DNA from: Deltaproteobacteria bacterium
GTDB lineage: Bacteria > Desulfobacterota > DSM-4660 > Desulfatiglandales > B25-G16
Assembly (NCBI GenBank): GCA_003646875.1
Contig: QMLT01000104.1
Location: forward strand, 1 to 6,409
DNA: 6,409 nt
Reading direction: 5' to 3'
Made by a program: the position numbers and the translations under genes. Of this stretch, positions 1-6,388 are shown piece after piece (the first letter of the stretch is position 1; each line of letters starts with the position of its first letter). The notes under the pieces were generated by a model that saw only the letters and a list, made by a program, of their open reading frames with translations, was not told the DNA's origin and did not search any database.

Positions 1-171
1 GGTCGTCGCCTTAAGAAAATAGCATGGGGATGGTCTGATAAAGCCGTTACTAACATCTCCAAAATGATCATGATAAAGCAATACTCCAGAGATAAATGGG
101 AGAAATACTGGAAAGAGAAACTTGGTATTAAGGGCTACTTCAATATTCAGATTGTATCGGTAACATCATAA
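1..171 (+). CDS. C-terminal fragment of an unidentified protein
   Basis: Reading frame 1 is open from the window edge to a TAA at 169-171 and gives the last 56 residues of a protein whose start lies outside the window. The fragment is basic and aromatic-rich (GWSDKAVTNISKMIMIKQYS, then DKWEKYWKEKLGIKGY), with four tryptophans in about 30 residues. It looks like a folded helical C-terminal segment rather than random translation. I do not recognise the family with confidence. There is no membrane segment and no metal-binding cysteine. It ends 112 bp before secA, on the same strand, with no clear terminator between them, so read-through into secA is possible. Confidence 0.55.
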   Translation, partial: GRRLKKIAWGWSDKAVTNISKMIMIKQYSRDKWEKYWKEKLGIKGYFNIQIVSVTS

Positions 172-224
172 AGCCGTACCTTTTGAACGATACCAATATA
201 TTATGGAACATATTTAATTGCGAC

Positions 225-251
225 TTGAATTTTTCAATTTACAAGTTTAAT
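225..251 (+). promoter_or_regulatory. weak candidate promoter for secA
   Basis: TTGAAT (225-230) and TTTAAT (246-251) resemble the sigma70 -35 and -10 boxes (4/6 and 5/6 matches). The spacer is 15 bp, shorter than the preferred 17, and the region is AT-rich, so chance matches are likely. It sits 33 bp upstream of the secA ATG. No Shine-Dalgarno sequence is obvious before that ATG; the upstream bases are A/T-rich. Confidence 0.18.
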
Positions 252-283
252 CAGAAGTAACAACAATTGTAAGAAAATTTTTT

Positions 284-3118
284 ATGATATGTAAGATTTT
301 TAAAACGATTATTGGAAGCAAAAACGAAAGAGAGCTTAAAAAACTTGCCCCAATAGTTCAAAAAATCAATGAACTTGAACCCCTGTTTAAAGGGCTTAGT
401 GACGAACAACTGAGGGCTAAGACAGGAGAATTTAAGCAAAGAATAGCAAAGGGCGAATCTTTAGATGATATCTTGCCGGAGGCCTATGCCACAGTCAGAG
501 AGGCTTCTGTAAGGGTCTTAGGCATGAGACATTTTGATGTACAACTCGTAGGAGGAATTGTCCTTCATCGCGGCAATATAGCAGAAATGAAAACAGGTGA
601 AGGCAAAACTCTGGCTGCCACTCTTCCCTTATACTTAAATGCCCTTTTAGAACATGGGAGTCACCTGGTTACGGTGAATGATTATTTGGCAAAAAGAGAC
701 GCCGAGTGGATGGGTGGAATATATCGATTCCTCGGGTTGTCGGTAGGTGTGATTGTGCATGATATGGATGATCAAAAAAGAAAGGCCGCTTATAACTCTG
801 ATATCACCTATGGCACTAACAATGAATTCGGTTTTGATTACCTCAGGGACAATATGAAGTACTCATTGGAAGACTGCGTACAGAGAGATCTCCATTTTGC
901 CATTGTGGATGAGGTGGATAGCATTCTCATAGATGAAGCGAGAACTCCTCTGATAATTTCAGGCCCCATCGAGCGCAGCCAGGACCCCTATTATGCGACA
1001 GTAAAACCTTCGATCATGAAACTTAAGGAGCATCAGGATCGGGTAATTCGAAATATTCTTAATAAGGCGCAGACATTATTGAGAGAAGGTACTGATGATG
1101 ACAAAGTAATCGAATTGCTCCTTCAGGTTAAGCGAGGCAGCCCAAAAAATCCACGGTTTTTAGACATCATTGCAGAGGATCCTGGATTGAAAAAAAGGAT
1201 CGATAGGATGGAGTCTCTCCTGAGATCCCAAAAATCCCTGTCTGCGCTGGATGAAGAACTCTATTGCATCATCGAAGAGCAAGATAACAGTGCAAACTGG
1301 ACAGATAAAGGGCTTAAACTATTGTCTGGAGACCAATACGACGCCTTTATCGTCCCTGACCTGAGCCAAGGATTAGAAGAAATAGATAGCGATCCTCATT
1401 TGAATTTCAAGGAAAAGAAAAAAAGGAAAAGAGAATTAGAGGCAAAATACTCAGAAACATCTGAAAGGATGCATGCAGCCCAGCAGCTAATTAAGGCATA
1501 CTGGCTTTTTAATAAGGATGTAGATTACGTAGTTAAGGATGGGCAGGTAATAATTGTGGATGAGTTCACCGGCCGACTTATGCCAGGCAGGAGATGGAGC
1601 GATGGATTGCATCAGGCAATTGAGGCCAAGGAAGGCGTTAATGTGGCAGAAGAGAATCAAACCCTGGCAACCATAACCTTTCAAAATTATTTCAGGATGT
1701 ATGAAAAACTTGCTGGAATGACCGGAACAGCCGACACAGAGGCCCCAGAATTCAAAAAGATCTATGACCTTGATGTATTTGTTATCCCAACCAATAAAAA
1801 AATGATCAGGAAAGACTTTCCAGACGTTATTTACAAGACTGAAAGAGAGAAATTTAACGCGGTGTCCAAAGAAATCAATGATCTGCATAAAAAGGGGCAA
1901 CCTGTTTTGGTTGGCACTATATCAATAGAAAAATCAGAGATGCTGAGCAAAATGTTAAGAAAAGCCGGTATCAAACATCAGGTCTTAAATGCAAAAAATC
2001 ATGAACGAGAGGCCGAAATTATCGCAAACGCAGGGCAAAATGGAACTGTGACCATATCCACAAATATGGCTGGGAGAGGAACTGATATAGTATTAGGAAC
2101 TGGTGTGCCAGAGCTGGGCGGCTTACATATCCTTGGCACAGAAAGACATGAAAGCAGAAGGATCGATAATCAGCTAAGAGGACGTTCAGGACGTCAGGGA
2201 GACCAGGGTTCATCGCGGTTTTATCTCTCGTTAGAAGATGATCTTATGAGAGTCTTTGGCTCAGAAAGGATTGCCTCTGTCATGGACAGGCTTGGGATGG
2301 AAGAGGGTCAGCCAATAGAGCACCAGATCATCTCGAGAGCAATTGAAGGAGCGCAGAAAAGGGTTGAGGCTATAAACTTCAACATACGAAAAAATCTCCT
2401 TGAATATGACGATGTAATGAACCAGCAAAGAAATGTAATATACAGCCAGAGAAGAGAGATACTAAAGGGTAAAAACCTCAAAGAAACCATTATGGATATG
2501 ATTAACCAGGTGGTAGAAGCTGCAGTGTTAGATGCCACGGATCCCAAAATCTTTCCTGAAGAATGGGACTTAAGCCCACTTTCAGACTATATATATAATA
2601 TATTTGGGTTCTTGTTTCAATTTTCTCACGCAGAACTAAAAGATCTAACGCAGGAAATTTTGATAGACACACTCAAAAAGCAGGTCATAGATCTTTATGA
2701 GAAAAAGGAGCAAGAGGCCGATCCTGAATCCTTTCTTTTTCTACAAAAAATTGCGATGTTGAGGGCAATTGATGAACTCTGGATGGATCACCTCCTGGCA
2801 ATGGACCAGCTCAAAGAAGGTATAGGCTTGAGGGGATACGGCCAAATGGACCCACTTAAAGAGTATCAGAAAGAGGGGTACAGTCTGTTCGTCTCCATGA
2901 TTGACGGAATTAAAGAAAATACCCTCAAAACACTTTTTAGGATCCGAATTGCACCCCAGGAACAGCCATCCATCGCAGTTCCAAAAAAGGAAATGGTTCT
3001 CAGTCATGGAGGCAACGGTGGCAGTTCCCCTGTTAAACGGAAAACACCTAAGGTGGGAAGAAATGATCCTTGTCCCTGCGGGAGCGGGAAAAAATACAAG
3101 TACTGTTGTGGGAGATGA
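284..3118 (+). CDS. secA: protein translocase ATPase subunit SecA
   Basis: SecA is the ATP-driven motor that pushes preproteins through SecYEG at the inner membrane. The protein has 944 residues against about 900 in E. coli. NBD1 carries Walker A MKTGEGKT (102-109) and Walker B IVDEVD (207-212). The preprotein-binding region starts after SGP (226-228) and is enlarged by a charged helical insertion, so that LTDKG-like WTDKG falls at 339-343 and VDEFTGR only at 425-431. NBD2 has GTISIEKSE (from 544), TNMAGRGTD (593-601) and NQLRGRSGRQGD (629-640), whose arginines are the conserved nucleotide-contacting residues of the family. The segment between VLG and GLHILGTERHESRR (from 613) is very short, lacking the helical piece present in E. 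coli SecA. The scaffold region has EYDDVMNQQR (from 707). The tail ends in the zinc/SecB-binding SEC-C motif with C930, C932, C941 and C942 (the fourth ligand is usually Cys or His). The ATG at 284 gives a normal SecA N-terminus (KIF, then SKNERELKKL). The gene overlaps argJ by 4 bp. Confidence 0.98.
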   Translation: MICKIFKTIIGSKNERELKKLAPIVQKINELEPLFKGLSDEQLRAKTGEFKQRIAKGESLDDILPEAYATVREASVRVLGMRHFDVQLVGGIVLHRGNIAEMKTGEGKTLAATLPLYLNALLEHGSHLVTVNDYLAKRDAEWMGGIYRFLGLSVGVIVHDMDDQKRKAAYNSDITYGTNNEFGFDYLRDNMKYSLEDCVQRDLHFAIVDEVDSILIDEARTPLIISGPIERSQDPYYATVKPSIMKLKEHQDRVIRNILNKAQTLLREGTDDDKVIELLLQVKRGSPKNPRFLDIIAEDPGLKKRIDRMESLLRSQKSLSALDEELYCIIEEQDNSANWTDKGLKLLSGDQYDAFIVPDLSQGLEEIDSDPHLNFKEKKKRKRELEAKYSETSERMHAAQQLIKAYWLFNKDVDYVVKDGQVIIVDEFTGRLMPGRRWSDGLHQAIEAKEGVNVAEENQTLATITFQNYFRMYEKLAGMTGTADTEAPEFKKIYDLDVFVIPTNKKMIRKDFPDVIYKTEREKFNAVSKEINDLHKKGQPVLVGTISIEKSEMLSKMLRKAGIKHQVLNAKNHEREAEIIANAGQNGTVTISTNMAGRGTDIVLGTGVPELGGLHILGTERHESRRIDNQLRGRSGRQGDQGSSRFYLSLEDDLMRVFGSERIASVMDRLGMEEGQPIEHQIISRAIEGAQKRVEAINFNIRKNLLEYDDVMNQQRNVIYSQRREILKGKNLKETIMDMINQVVEAAVLDATDPKIFPEEWDLSPLSDYIYNIFGFLFQFSHAELKDLTQEILIDTLKKQVIDLYEKKEQEADPESFLFLQKIAMLRAIDELWMDHLLAMDQLKEGIGLRGYGQMDPLKEYQKEGYSLFVSMIDGIKENTLKTLFRIRIAPQEQPSIAVPKKEMVLSHGGNGGSSPVKRKTPKVGRNDPCPCGSGKKYKYCCGR

Positions 3119-4308
3119 AAAAAGATAGCAATTATTCAGTTCCAGGGTTTCTCGCCTCTGCCGTTTCTGCTGGCCTCAAGAAAACCAGTGATCTGGATCT
3201 TTCTTTGATCTTTTCCCAAAATAAAGCAGTAGCAGCAGGCGTATTCACCACAAATAAAGTGAAGGCTGCCCCTATTCTATTAAGTCAGGAAAGGATACAA
3301 AAAGGTTTTTTACGGGCAGTTATTGCTAATGCGGGGTATGCAAATGCCTGTACAGGCACTCAGGGACTCCATGATGCCATTCAAACAGCAGATATGGTCT
3401 CCAAGGAATTACAGATCTTACCAGAGGAAACAGTTGTTGCCTCAACAGGAGTCATTGGAGCCTATCTGCCATACAATCTGATAAAAAAGGCTGTTCCAAA
3501 CCTGGTAAAAAATCTCTCCTCTCACAATTTTGAATCGGTTGCCAGGGCGTTAATGACTACCGACTCATTCCCTAAAATGAGTTTCTTTAAAGGGCAAGCT
3601 GATGGACGCCCCTTTCACTTATTGGGAATAGCGAAAGGAGCAGGTATGATCATGCCGAATATGGCGACAATGCTCTCCTTTCTGTTTACAGACATAAATA
3701 TCGATTTCCAGACCTTATGGCCTCTCTTTCGGTCAGCCGTTGAGTGTACCTTCAACCGGATCACGGTAGACGGAGAGACCAGCACCAATGATATGGTTTT
3801 GATTATGGCTAACGGGGTTGCAGGAAACAGAACATTAACTACAGCAGATTTAAAGGAATTTGAAAGGGGCTTAACTGATGTTATGGGAGAGTTGGCGTAC
3901 ATGATTGCAAAAGACGGTGAGGGCGCCACAAAGACAGTGATAATTGAGGTACATGGCGCGGCATCAAAAGATGATGCACATACAGCCGCTCGAGTTGTTG
4001 GCAACTCTAACCTGGTCAAAACCACAATATTTGGCCAGGATCCTAACTGGGGCCGCATCATGGCTGCCCTTGGAAGGGCTGGAGTTACAATGGAGGAAAA
4101 TAAGGTTCAGATCTGGATAGAAGGGATAAAGGTAGTAGATGGCGGTCTCATGACCAGCGAAGAAGAAGAAAGAAAAGCAGCTGAAAAAATGAAAAGGGAA
4201 CAAATAACAATTATCATCCACTTGAATCAAGGAGAATGGAAAGATAGGATAACAACCTGTGATCTTACCTATGATTATATAAGGATTAACGCAGGATACA
4301 GGACATGA
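3115..4308 (+). CDS. argJ: glutamate N-acetyltransferase ArgJ (ornithine acetyltransferase)
   Basis: ArgJ moves the acetyl group from N-acetylornithine to glutamate, closing the cyclic arginine pathway; some members also use acetyl-CoA for the first step. The sequence cannot tell mono- from bifunctional forms. The protein has 397 residues, normal for the family. The self-cleavage site is in KGAGMIMPNMATML: the cut falls between A184 and T185, and T185 becomes the N-terminal nucleophile of the beta chain. The T111-G112 oxyanion pair (ASTGVIG), K174, E269 (KDGEGATK) and the C-terminal N392/T397 (INAGYRT) match the active-site residues known in the family. FGQDPNWGRIMAALGRAG is also typical. I start at ATG 3115, inside the secA stop (ATGA), because the product then begins KKDSNYSVPGF. 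A TTG at 3070 would add 15 residues that merely read the SecA zinc tail in another frame. GGAG abuts the ATG too closely to act normally, so translational coupling to secA is likely. Confidence 0.96.
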   Translation: MKKDSNYSVPGFLASAVSAGLKKTSDLDLSLIFSQNKAVAAGVFTTNKVKAAPILLSQERIQKGFLRAVIANAGYANACTGTQGLHDAIQTADMVSKELQILPEETVVASTGVIGAYLPYNLIKKAVPNLVKNLSSHNFESVARALMTTDSFPKMSFFKGQADGRPFHLLGIAKGAGMIMPNMATMLSFLFTDINIDFQTLWPLFRSAVECTFNRITVDGETSTNDMVLIMANGVAGNRTLTTADLKEFERGLTDVMGELAYMIAKDGEGATKTVIIEVHGAASKDDAHTAARVVGNSNLVKTTIFGQDPNWGRIMAALGRAGVTMEENKVQIWIEGIKVVDGGLMTSEEEERKAAEKMKREQITIIIHLNQGEWKDRITTCDLTYDYIRINAGYRT

Positions 4309-4323
4309 AGTGACGAAAATGAG

Positions 4324-4350
4324 CTAAAGTGACTAAAGTGACTAAAGTTA
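4324..4350 (+). repeat. 9-bp tandem repeat, CTAAAGTGA x3
   Basis: Three head-to-tail copies of CTAAAGTGA occupy the gap after argJ, the third ending in TTA. The preceding bases 4305-4323 (ATGAAGTGAC, GAAAATGAG) look like decayed units of the same family. The array starts 16 bp after the argJ stop and is non-coding in the epimerase frame. Its function is unknown. Confidence 0.85.
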
Positions 4351-4356
4351 TTAGTG

Positions 4357-4401
4357 AACCCAATAAACTCAATAGACTCAACAAACCCAATAAACCCAAT
4401 G
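4357..4401 (+). repeat. 9-bp tandem repeat, RACYCAAYR x5, ending in the epimerase ATG
   Basis: Five contiguous 9-bp units read AACCCAATA, AACTCAATA, GACTCAACA, AACCCAATA and AACCCAATG. The final triplet of the fifth unit is the ATG at 4399. If translation began at the in-frame GTG 4354, the array would encode the tripeptides NPI, NSI, DST, NPI, NPM. The period is a multiple of three, so copy-number change would not shift that frame, but it would change the distance from upstream signals to the ATG. It lies 6 bp after the CTAAAGTGA array. Confidence 0.88.
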
Positions 4402-5412
4402 ACAGATAATAAACACACAATCTTGATAACAGGAGCAGCTGGTTTTATTGGCTTCCACACATCCAAAGCGCTTCTTGAAAGAGGTAATAGGATAATCGGT
4501 ATCGATAACCTTAACACCTATTATGATGTCTCATTAAAAAAGGCGAGACTGGCACAGCTCATTTCCTATGATAATTTCGCGTTTTATCATGAAAATATTA
4601 ATAATTTAGGTGCCCTACAAAAGATATTCTCGCAAAATCACATAGATAAAATCTGTAATTTAGCAGCTCAGGCAGGCGTGAGGTACTCCATTGAAAATCC
4701 CTTCACCTATCAGGAGAGCAATATTAAGGGTTTTCTTAACCTGTTAGAAATGGCGCGGCGATTCCCTGTGCATAATTTTGTGTTTGCCTCCTCATCATCA
4801 GTATATGGAAACAATACAAAGCTACCTTTTAGCGTTGAAGACAATGTTGACACCCCAATCTCCCTTTACGCAGCAACCAAAAGATCTGATGAGCTAATGG
4901 CATTCACGTATAGTCATCTTTATAACATTCCCCTGACCGGACTCAGGTATTTCACAGTATATGGGCCATGGGGAAGGCCGGATATGGCGCTTTTTATTTT
5001 TACCAGAGCCATACTGGATGAAAGGCCTATAGATATCTATAATTTTGGAAAAATGAAAAGGGATTTTACCTATATAGATGATATTGTGGATGGAACGATC
5101 TCCTCCCTCAATAATCCTTTTAAGTATGAACTGTTTAATCTTGGTAATTCAAAAACCGTACAACTAATGGATCTCATTACACTTATTGAGGAAGAACTGG
5201 AGATAGAGGCGAAGAAAAATTTCCTTCCTCTTCAGCCTGGTGATGTGCCTGAAACATATGCCGATATAGAAAAGACGAAAAAAATGCTGGGTTTTAACCC
5301 CAAAACTTCAATAAAGACCGGAATTAGAAAATTCATTGATTGGTATAGAGACTATTATAAAATAATCGTGACTATTCAGCCACCAAGGCACAAAGACCCG
5401 AAGAGAAGATGA
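4399..5412 (+). CDS. NAD-dependent UDP-glucuronate 4-epimerase-like protein
   Basis: This is an extended short-chain dehydrogenase/epimerase of 337 residues. The NAD-binding loop is TGAAGFIG (G12, G15, G18), with the ribose-binding acid at D36 in GIDNLNTYYDVSLKKARLAQ. The N-terminal strand plus NTYYDVSLK is characteristic of UDP-glucuronate 4-epimerases, which make UDP-galacturonate for lipopolysaccharide or capsule in the cytoplasm. Catalytic residues are in SSSSVYG (131-137), Y157 and K161 (YAATK). RYFTVYGPWGRPDMALFIFT and GKMKRDFTYIDDIVDG are the substrate-side family signatures. Another 4-epimerase substrate is possible. ATG 4399 gives the usual short N-terminus; GTG 4354 would add 15 residues encoded by the tandem repeat. 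Neither has a clear Shine-Dalgarno sequence. The last 11 codons (QPPRHKDPKRR, 327-337) lie inside an inverted-repeat arm, whereas homologues normally end near the WYRDYYK-like segment, so the natural C-terminus was probably replaced or extended. Confidence 0.92.
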   Translation: MTDNKHTILITGAAGFIGFHTSKALLERGNRIIGIDNLNTYYDVSLKKARLAQLISYDNFAFYHENINNLGALQKIFSQNHIDKICNLAAQAGVRYSIENPFTYQESNIKGFLNLLEMARRFPVHNFVFASSSSVYGNNTKLPFSVEDNVDTPISLYAATKRSDELMAFTYSHLYNIPLTGLRYFTVYGPWGRPDMALFIFTRAILDERPIDIYNFGKMKRDFTYIDDIVDGTISSLNNPFKYELFNLGNSKTVQLMDLITLIEEELEIEAKKNFLPLQPGDVPETYADIEKTKKMLGFNPKTSIKTGIRKFIDWYRDYYKIIVTIQPPRHKDPKRR

Positions 5413-5463
5413 ATATAAATTGAATAATGGAGTTTTCTCATCACTTTCGATGTGTCACGCATG

Positions 5464-5482
5464 AATGTGCCTGAGGCATATT
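5464..5482. other. hairpin inside the inverted-repeat element
   Basis: AATGTGCC, triloop TGA, GGCATATT pair as an 8-bp stem with one G-T wobble. It is followed by AAAAATGC and not by a T-run, so on the plus strand it does not look like an intrinsic terminator. It may stall polymerase or stabilise the 3' end of the epimerase transcript. Confidence 0.5.
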
Positions 5483-5491
5483 AAAAATGCT

Positions 5492-5514
5492 ATTATAAAG
5501 AATAAGTTTATAAT
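5492..5514. other. perfect AT-rich dyad inside the inverted-repeat element
   Basis: ATTATAAA and TTTATAAT are perfect 8-bp inverted copies separated by 7 bases (GAATAAG). The dyad abuts the right 25-bp arm. It could be a protein-binding site or, as RNA, a weak hairpin. All pairs are A-T, so chance in AT-rich DNA is possible. Confidence 0.4.
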
Positions 5515-5600
5515 CTTAGTGTCTTGGTGCCTTTGTGGCAATATAAATGTATACAGAAATTTTACACCTTTTTTTCTATTTTTTGTCCCTGATCATTTCA

Positions 5601-5629
5601 TTGACTTTATGCATAAAAGACAGTATGGT
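5601..5629 (+). promoter_or_regulatory. candidate sigma70-type promoter for the small membrane protein
   Basis: TTGACT (5601-5606, 5/6 match to -35) and TATGGT (5624-5629, 4/6 match to -10) are separated by exactly 17 bp. Transcription would begin near 5636, about 60 bp before the preferred GTG at 5697. The element is the best promoter match between the epimerase and the next gene, and it coincides with the direct repeats at 5603-5645, which suggests regulation. Confidence 0.42.
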
Positions 5630-5645
5630 GCAAAGACTTTATGCA
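5603..5645 (+). promoter_or_regulatory. paired 11-bp direct repeats flanking the candidate -10 (possible operator)
   Basis: GACTTTATGCA occurs exactly at 5603-5613 and again at 5635-5645. The start-to-start distance is 32 bp, close to three DNA turns, so both copies face the same side of the helix. The first copy overlaps the -35 box and is embedded in the perfect 12-bp palindrome TTTATGCATAAA (5606-5617). The second overlaps the predicted transcription start. The arrangement fits a dimeric regulator binding cooperatively; the regulator is unknown. Confidence 0.4.
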
Positions 5646-5696
5646 AAATTCCTTTTACCTTGCTAAAATTTGGCATGTAAAACCAAGATTATAGAA

Positions 5697-6053
5697 GTGG
5701 GAAAAGTATCAAAAATAATTATAGTAGTAGTAATAAGCCTCGCTCTCGTATCCTTTTTCTTAGGTATCTATATAACTGTTGACGAAAAAATACCCGACAA
5801 TGCAGTAGTTGTTGTGACCTTAGAAGATAAACTATATCATTCTATCCACTTTGATTATATTTGCATTGCTCATAAAACAGCCAGGACTATGCTCTTATCC
5901 GAGGCAAAACAGAAGGGCTTTAAACTCGACCCACATTGTCAAGACCTCGGTTATTTTAGAGGTAACAGGCTTTTTCTTTATCAATATATCCTTTCAAAAC
6001 TTGGGATACAATATAATAGCCGTTGGGATAAAAACGGCAATTGGCTATGGTAA
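5697..6053 (+). CDS. small membrane-anchored protein of unknown function
   Basis: With the GTG start at 5697 the product has 118 residues; a TTG at 5670 would give 127. Neither start has a clear ribosome binding site, and an in-frame TAA at 5664 rules out earlier starts. A lysine-bearing N-terminus leads into one hydrophobic span (IIIVVVISLALVSFFLGIYI, residues 7-26), so the protein is probably anchored in the inner membrane with the rest outside the cytoplasm. The soluble part has KLYHSIHFDYIC (C56), AxxxG in SEAKQKGF, then DPHC (C81) and GYFRGNRLFLYQYILSKLGI, ending SRWDKNGNWLW. The YH-C-A-G-C spacing loosely recalls the Ada-type zinc domain (YHxxxC, AxxxGYxPCxxC) with ligands missing; this is inference. 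I do not recognise the family and assign no function. The ordered motif content suggests a real gene. A candidate promoter lies 68 bp upstream. Confidence 0.68.
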   Translation: MGKVSKIIIVVVISLALVSFFLGIYITVDEKIPDNAVVVVTLEDKLYHSIHFDYICIAHKTARTMLLSEAKQKGFKLDPHCQDLGYFRGNRLFLYQYILSKLGIQYNSRWDKNGNWLW

Positions 6054-6059
6054 TGCCAA
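6016..6059. other. overlapping inverted repeats at the 3' end of the small gene
   Basis: Three perfect dyads share bases: ATAGCC (6016-6021) with GGCTAT (6043-6048), GCCGTT (6019-6024) with AACGGC (6033-6038), and TTGGC (6041-6045) with GCCAA (6055-6059). The last spans the TAA stop at 6051-6053. The stems could be alternatives to one another. No T-run follows, so this is not a standard intrinsic terminator. Confidence 0.35.
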
Positions 6060-6359
6060 AACTGTAATCAATGCCCCTTTCATGATAGGAATTTATATCA
6101 GAGCAAAATAGTCTCCTTGCAGGAGCCACGTTAGCCAACCGCAACATCGGATCAAATCCCTTGAAAAATGAGTCTTTCATTGACGCAACAGGCTAATCGT
6201 GCTGGGGGACGCGACAGTATAACTATTATCCTGCTATCTTTTTATTAAACCGAAGTTCCCTCAAGAATTGCGGTATATTGAGAGACATGTCATTGATATT
6301 TTGGCATAAACTCCAATCATAGAAACCAAGAATGTTCCCATGTAAGATGCATTTTAAGC

Positions 6360-6388
6360 TTGACATGGAGGCTTATATCTTGTATACA
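6360..6388 (+). promoter_or_regulatory. candidate sigma70 promoter pointing out of the window
   Basis: A perfect -35 box TTGACA (6360-6365) is followed after 17 bp by TATACA (6383-6388, 4/6 match to -10). Transcription would begin near 6395 and run rightward off the window, so the gene it serves is not visible. Confidence 0.5.

Larger units (their letters stand above)
5379..5539. repeat. 161-bp inverted-repeat element, 25-bp arms
   Basis: The left arm (5379-5403, containing CACCAAGGCACAAAGAC) and the complement of the right arm (5515-5539, containing CACAAAGGCACCAAGAC) match at 21 of 25 positions. The 111-bp interior holds no gene but has two internal hairpins (5464-5482 and 5492-5514). From memory, similar AAGGCACAAAGACACGAAG-type repeats are scattered in intergenic regions of many environmental bacteria. 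The layout resembles a small non-autonomous element or a folded-RNA repeat. No target-site duplication is obvious directly outside the arms. The left arm overlaps the 3' end of the epimerase gene. Confidence 0.72.

Noticed and set aside
223..246. ACTTG...CAAGT dyad as a terminator before secA
   Set aside because: The stem is 5 bp with a 14-base loop and no T-run follows; it is too weak to call.
3070..3114. TTG start extending ArgJ by 15 residues
   Set aside because: The extension only reads the secA zinc-tail codons in another frame; ATG 3115 gives the normal ArgJ N-terminus.
4357..4401. CRISPR-like array
   Set aside because: Units are 9 bp and contiguous without spacers, so this is a simple tandem repeat.
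4275..4517. 80-residue minus-strand frame
   Set aside because: Its repetitive IGF/SHF-rich sequence is the reverse reading of the 9-bp tandem arrays.
5465..5680. 71-residue open frame on the plus strand
   Set aside because: It translates the right repeat arm (LVSWCLCG) and AT-rich spacer, has low-complexity phenylalanine runs, and overlaps the candidate promoter of the next gene. It is best read as spurious.
5956..6180. 74-residue minus-strand open frame (FKGFDPMLRLANVAPARR)
   Set aside because: It overlaps the 3' half of the plus-strand small gene, lacks any recognised domain and has no convincing upstream signal. It may be a translated intergenic repeat.
6161..6217. c-di-GMP-I riboswitch
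   Set aside because: Only GACGCAA after a short hairpin matches. The GNRA-type loop, its receptor and the 3' GCCGGGUUGCCG-like stem are not seen.
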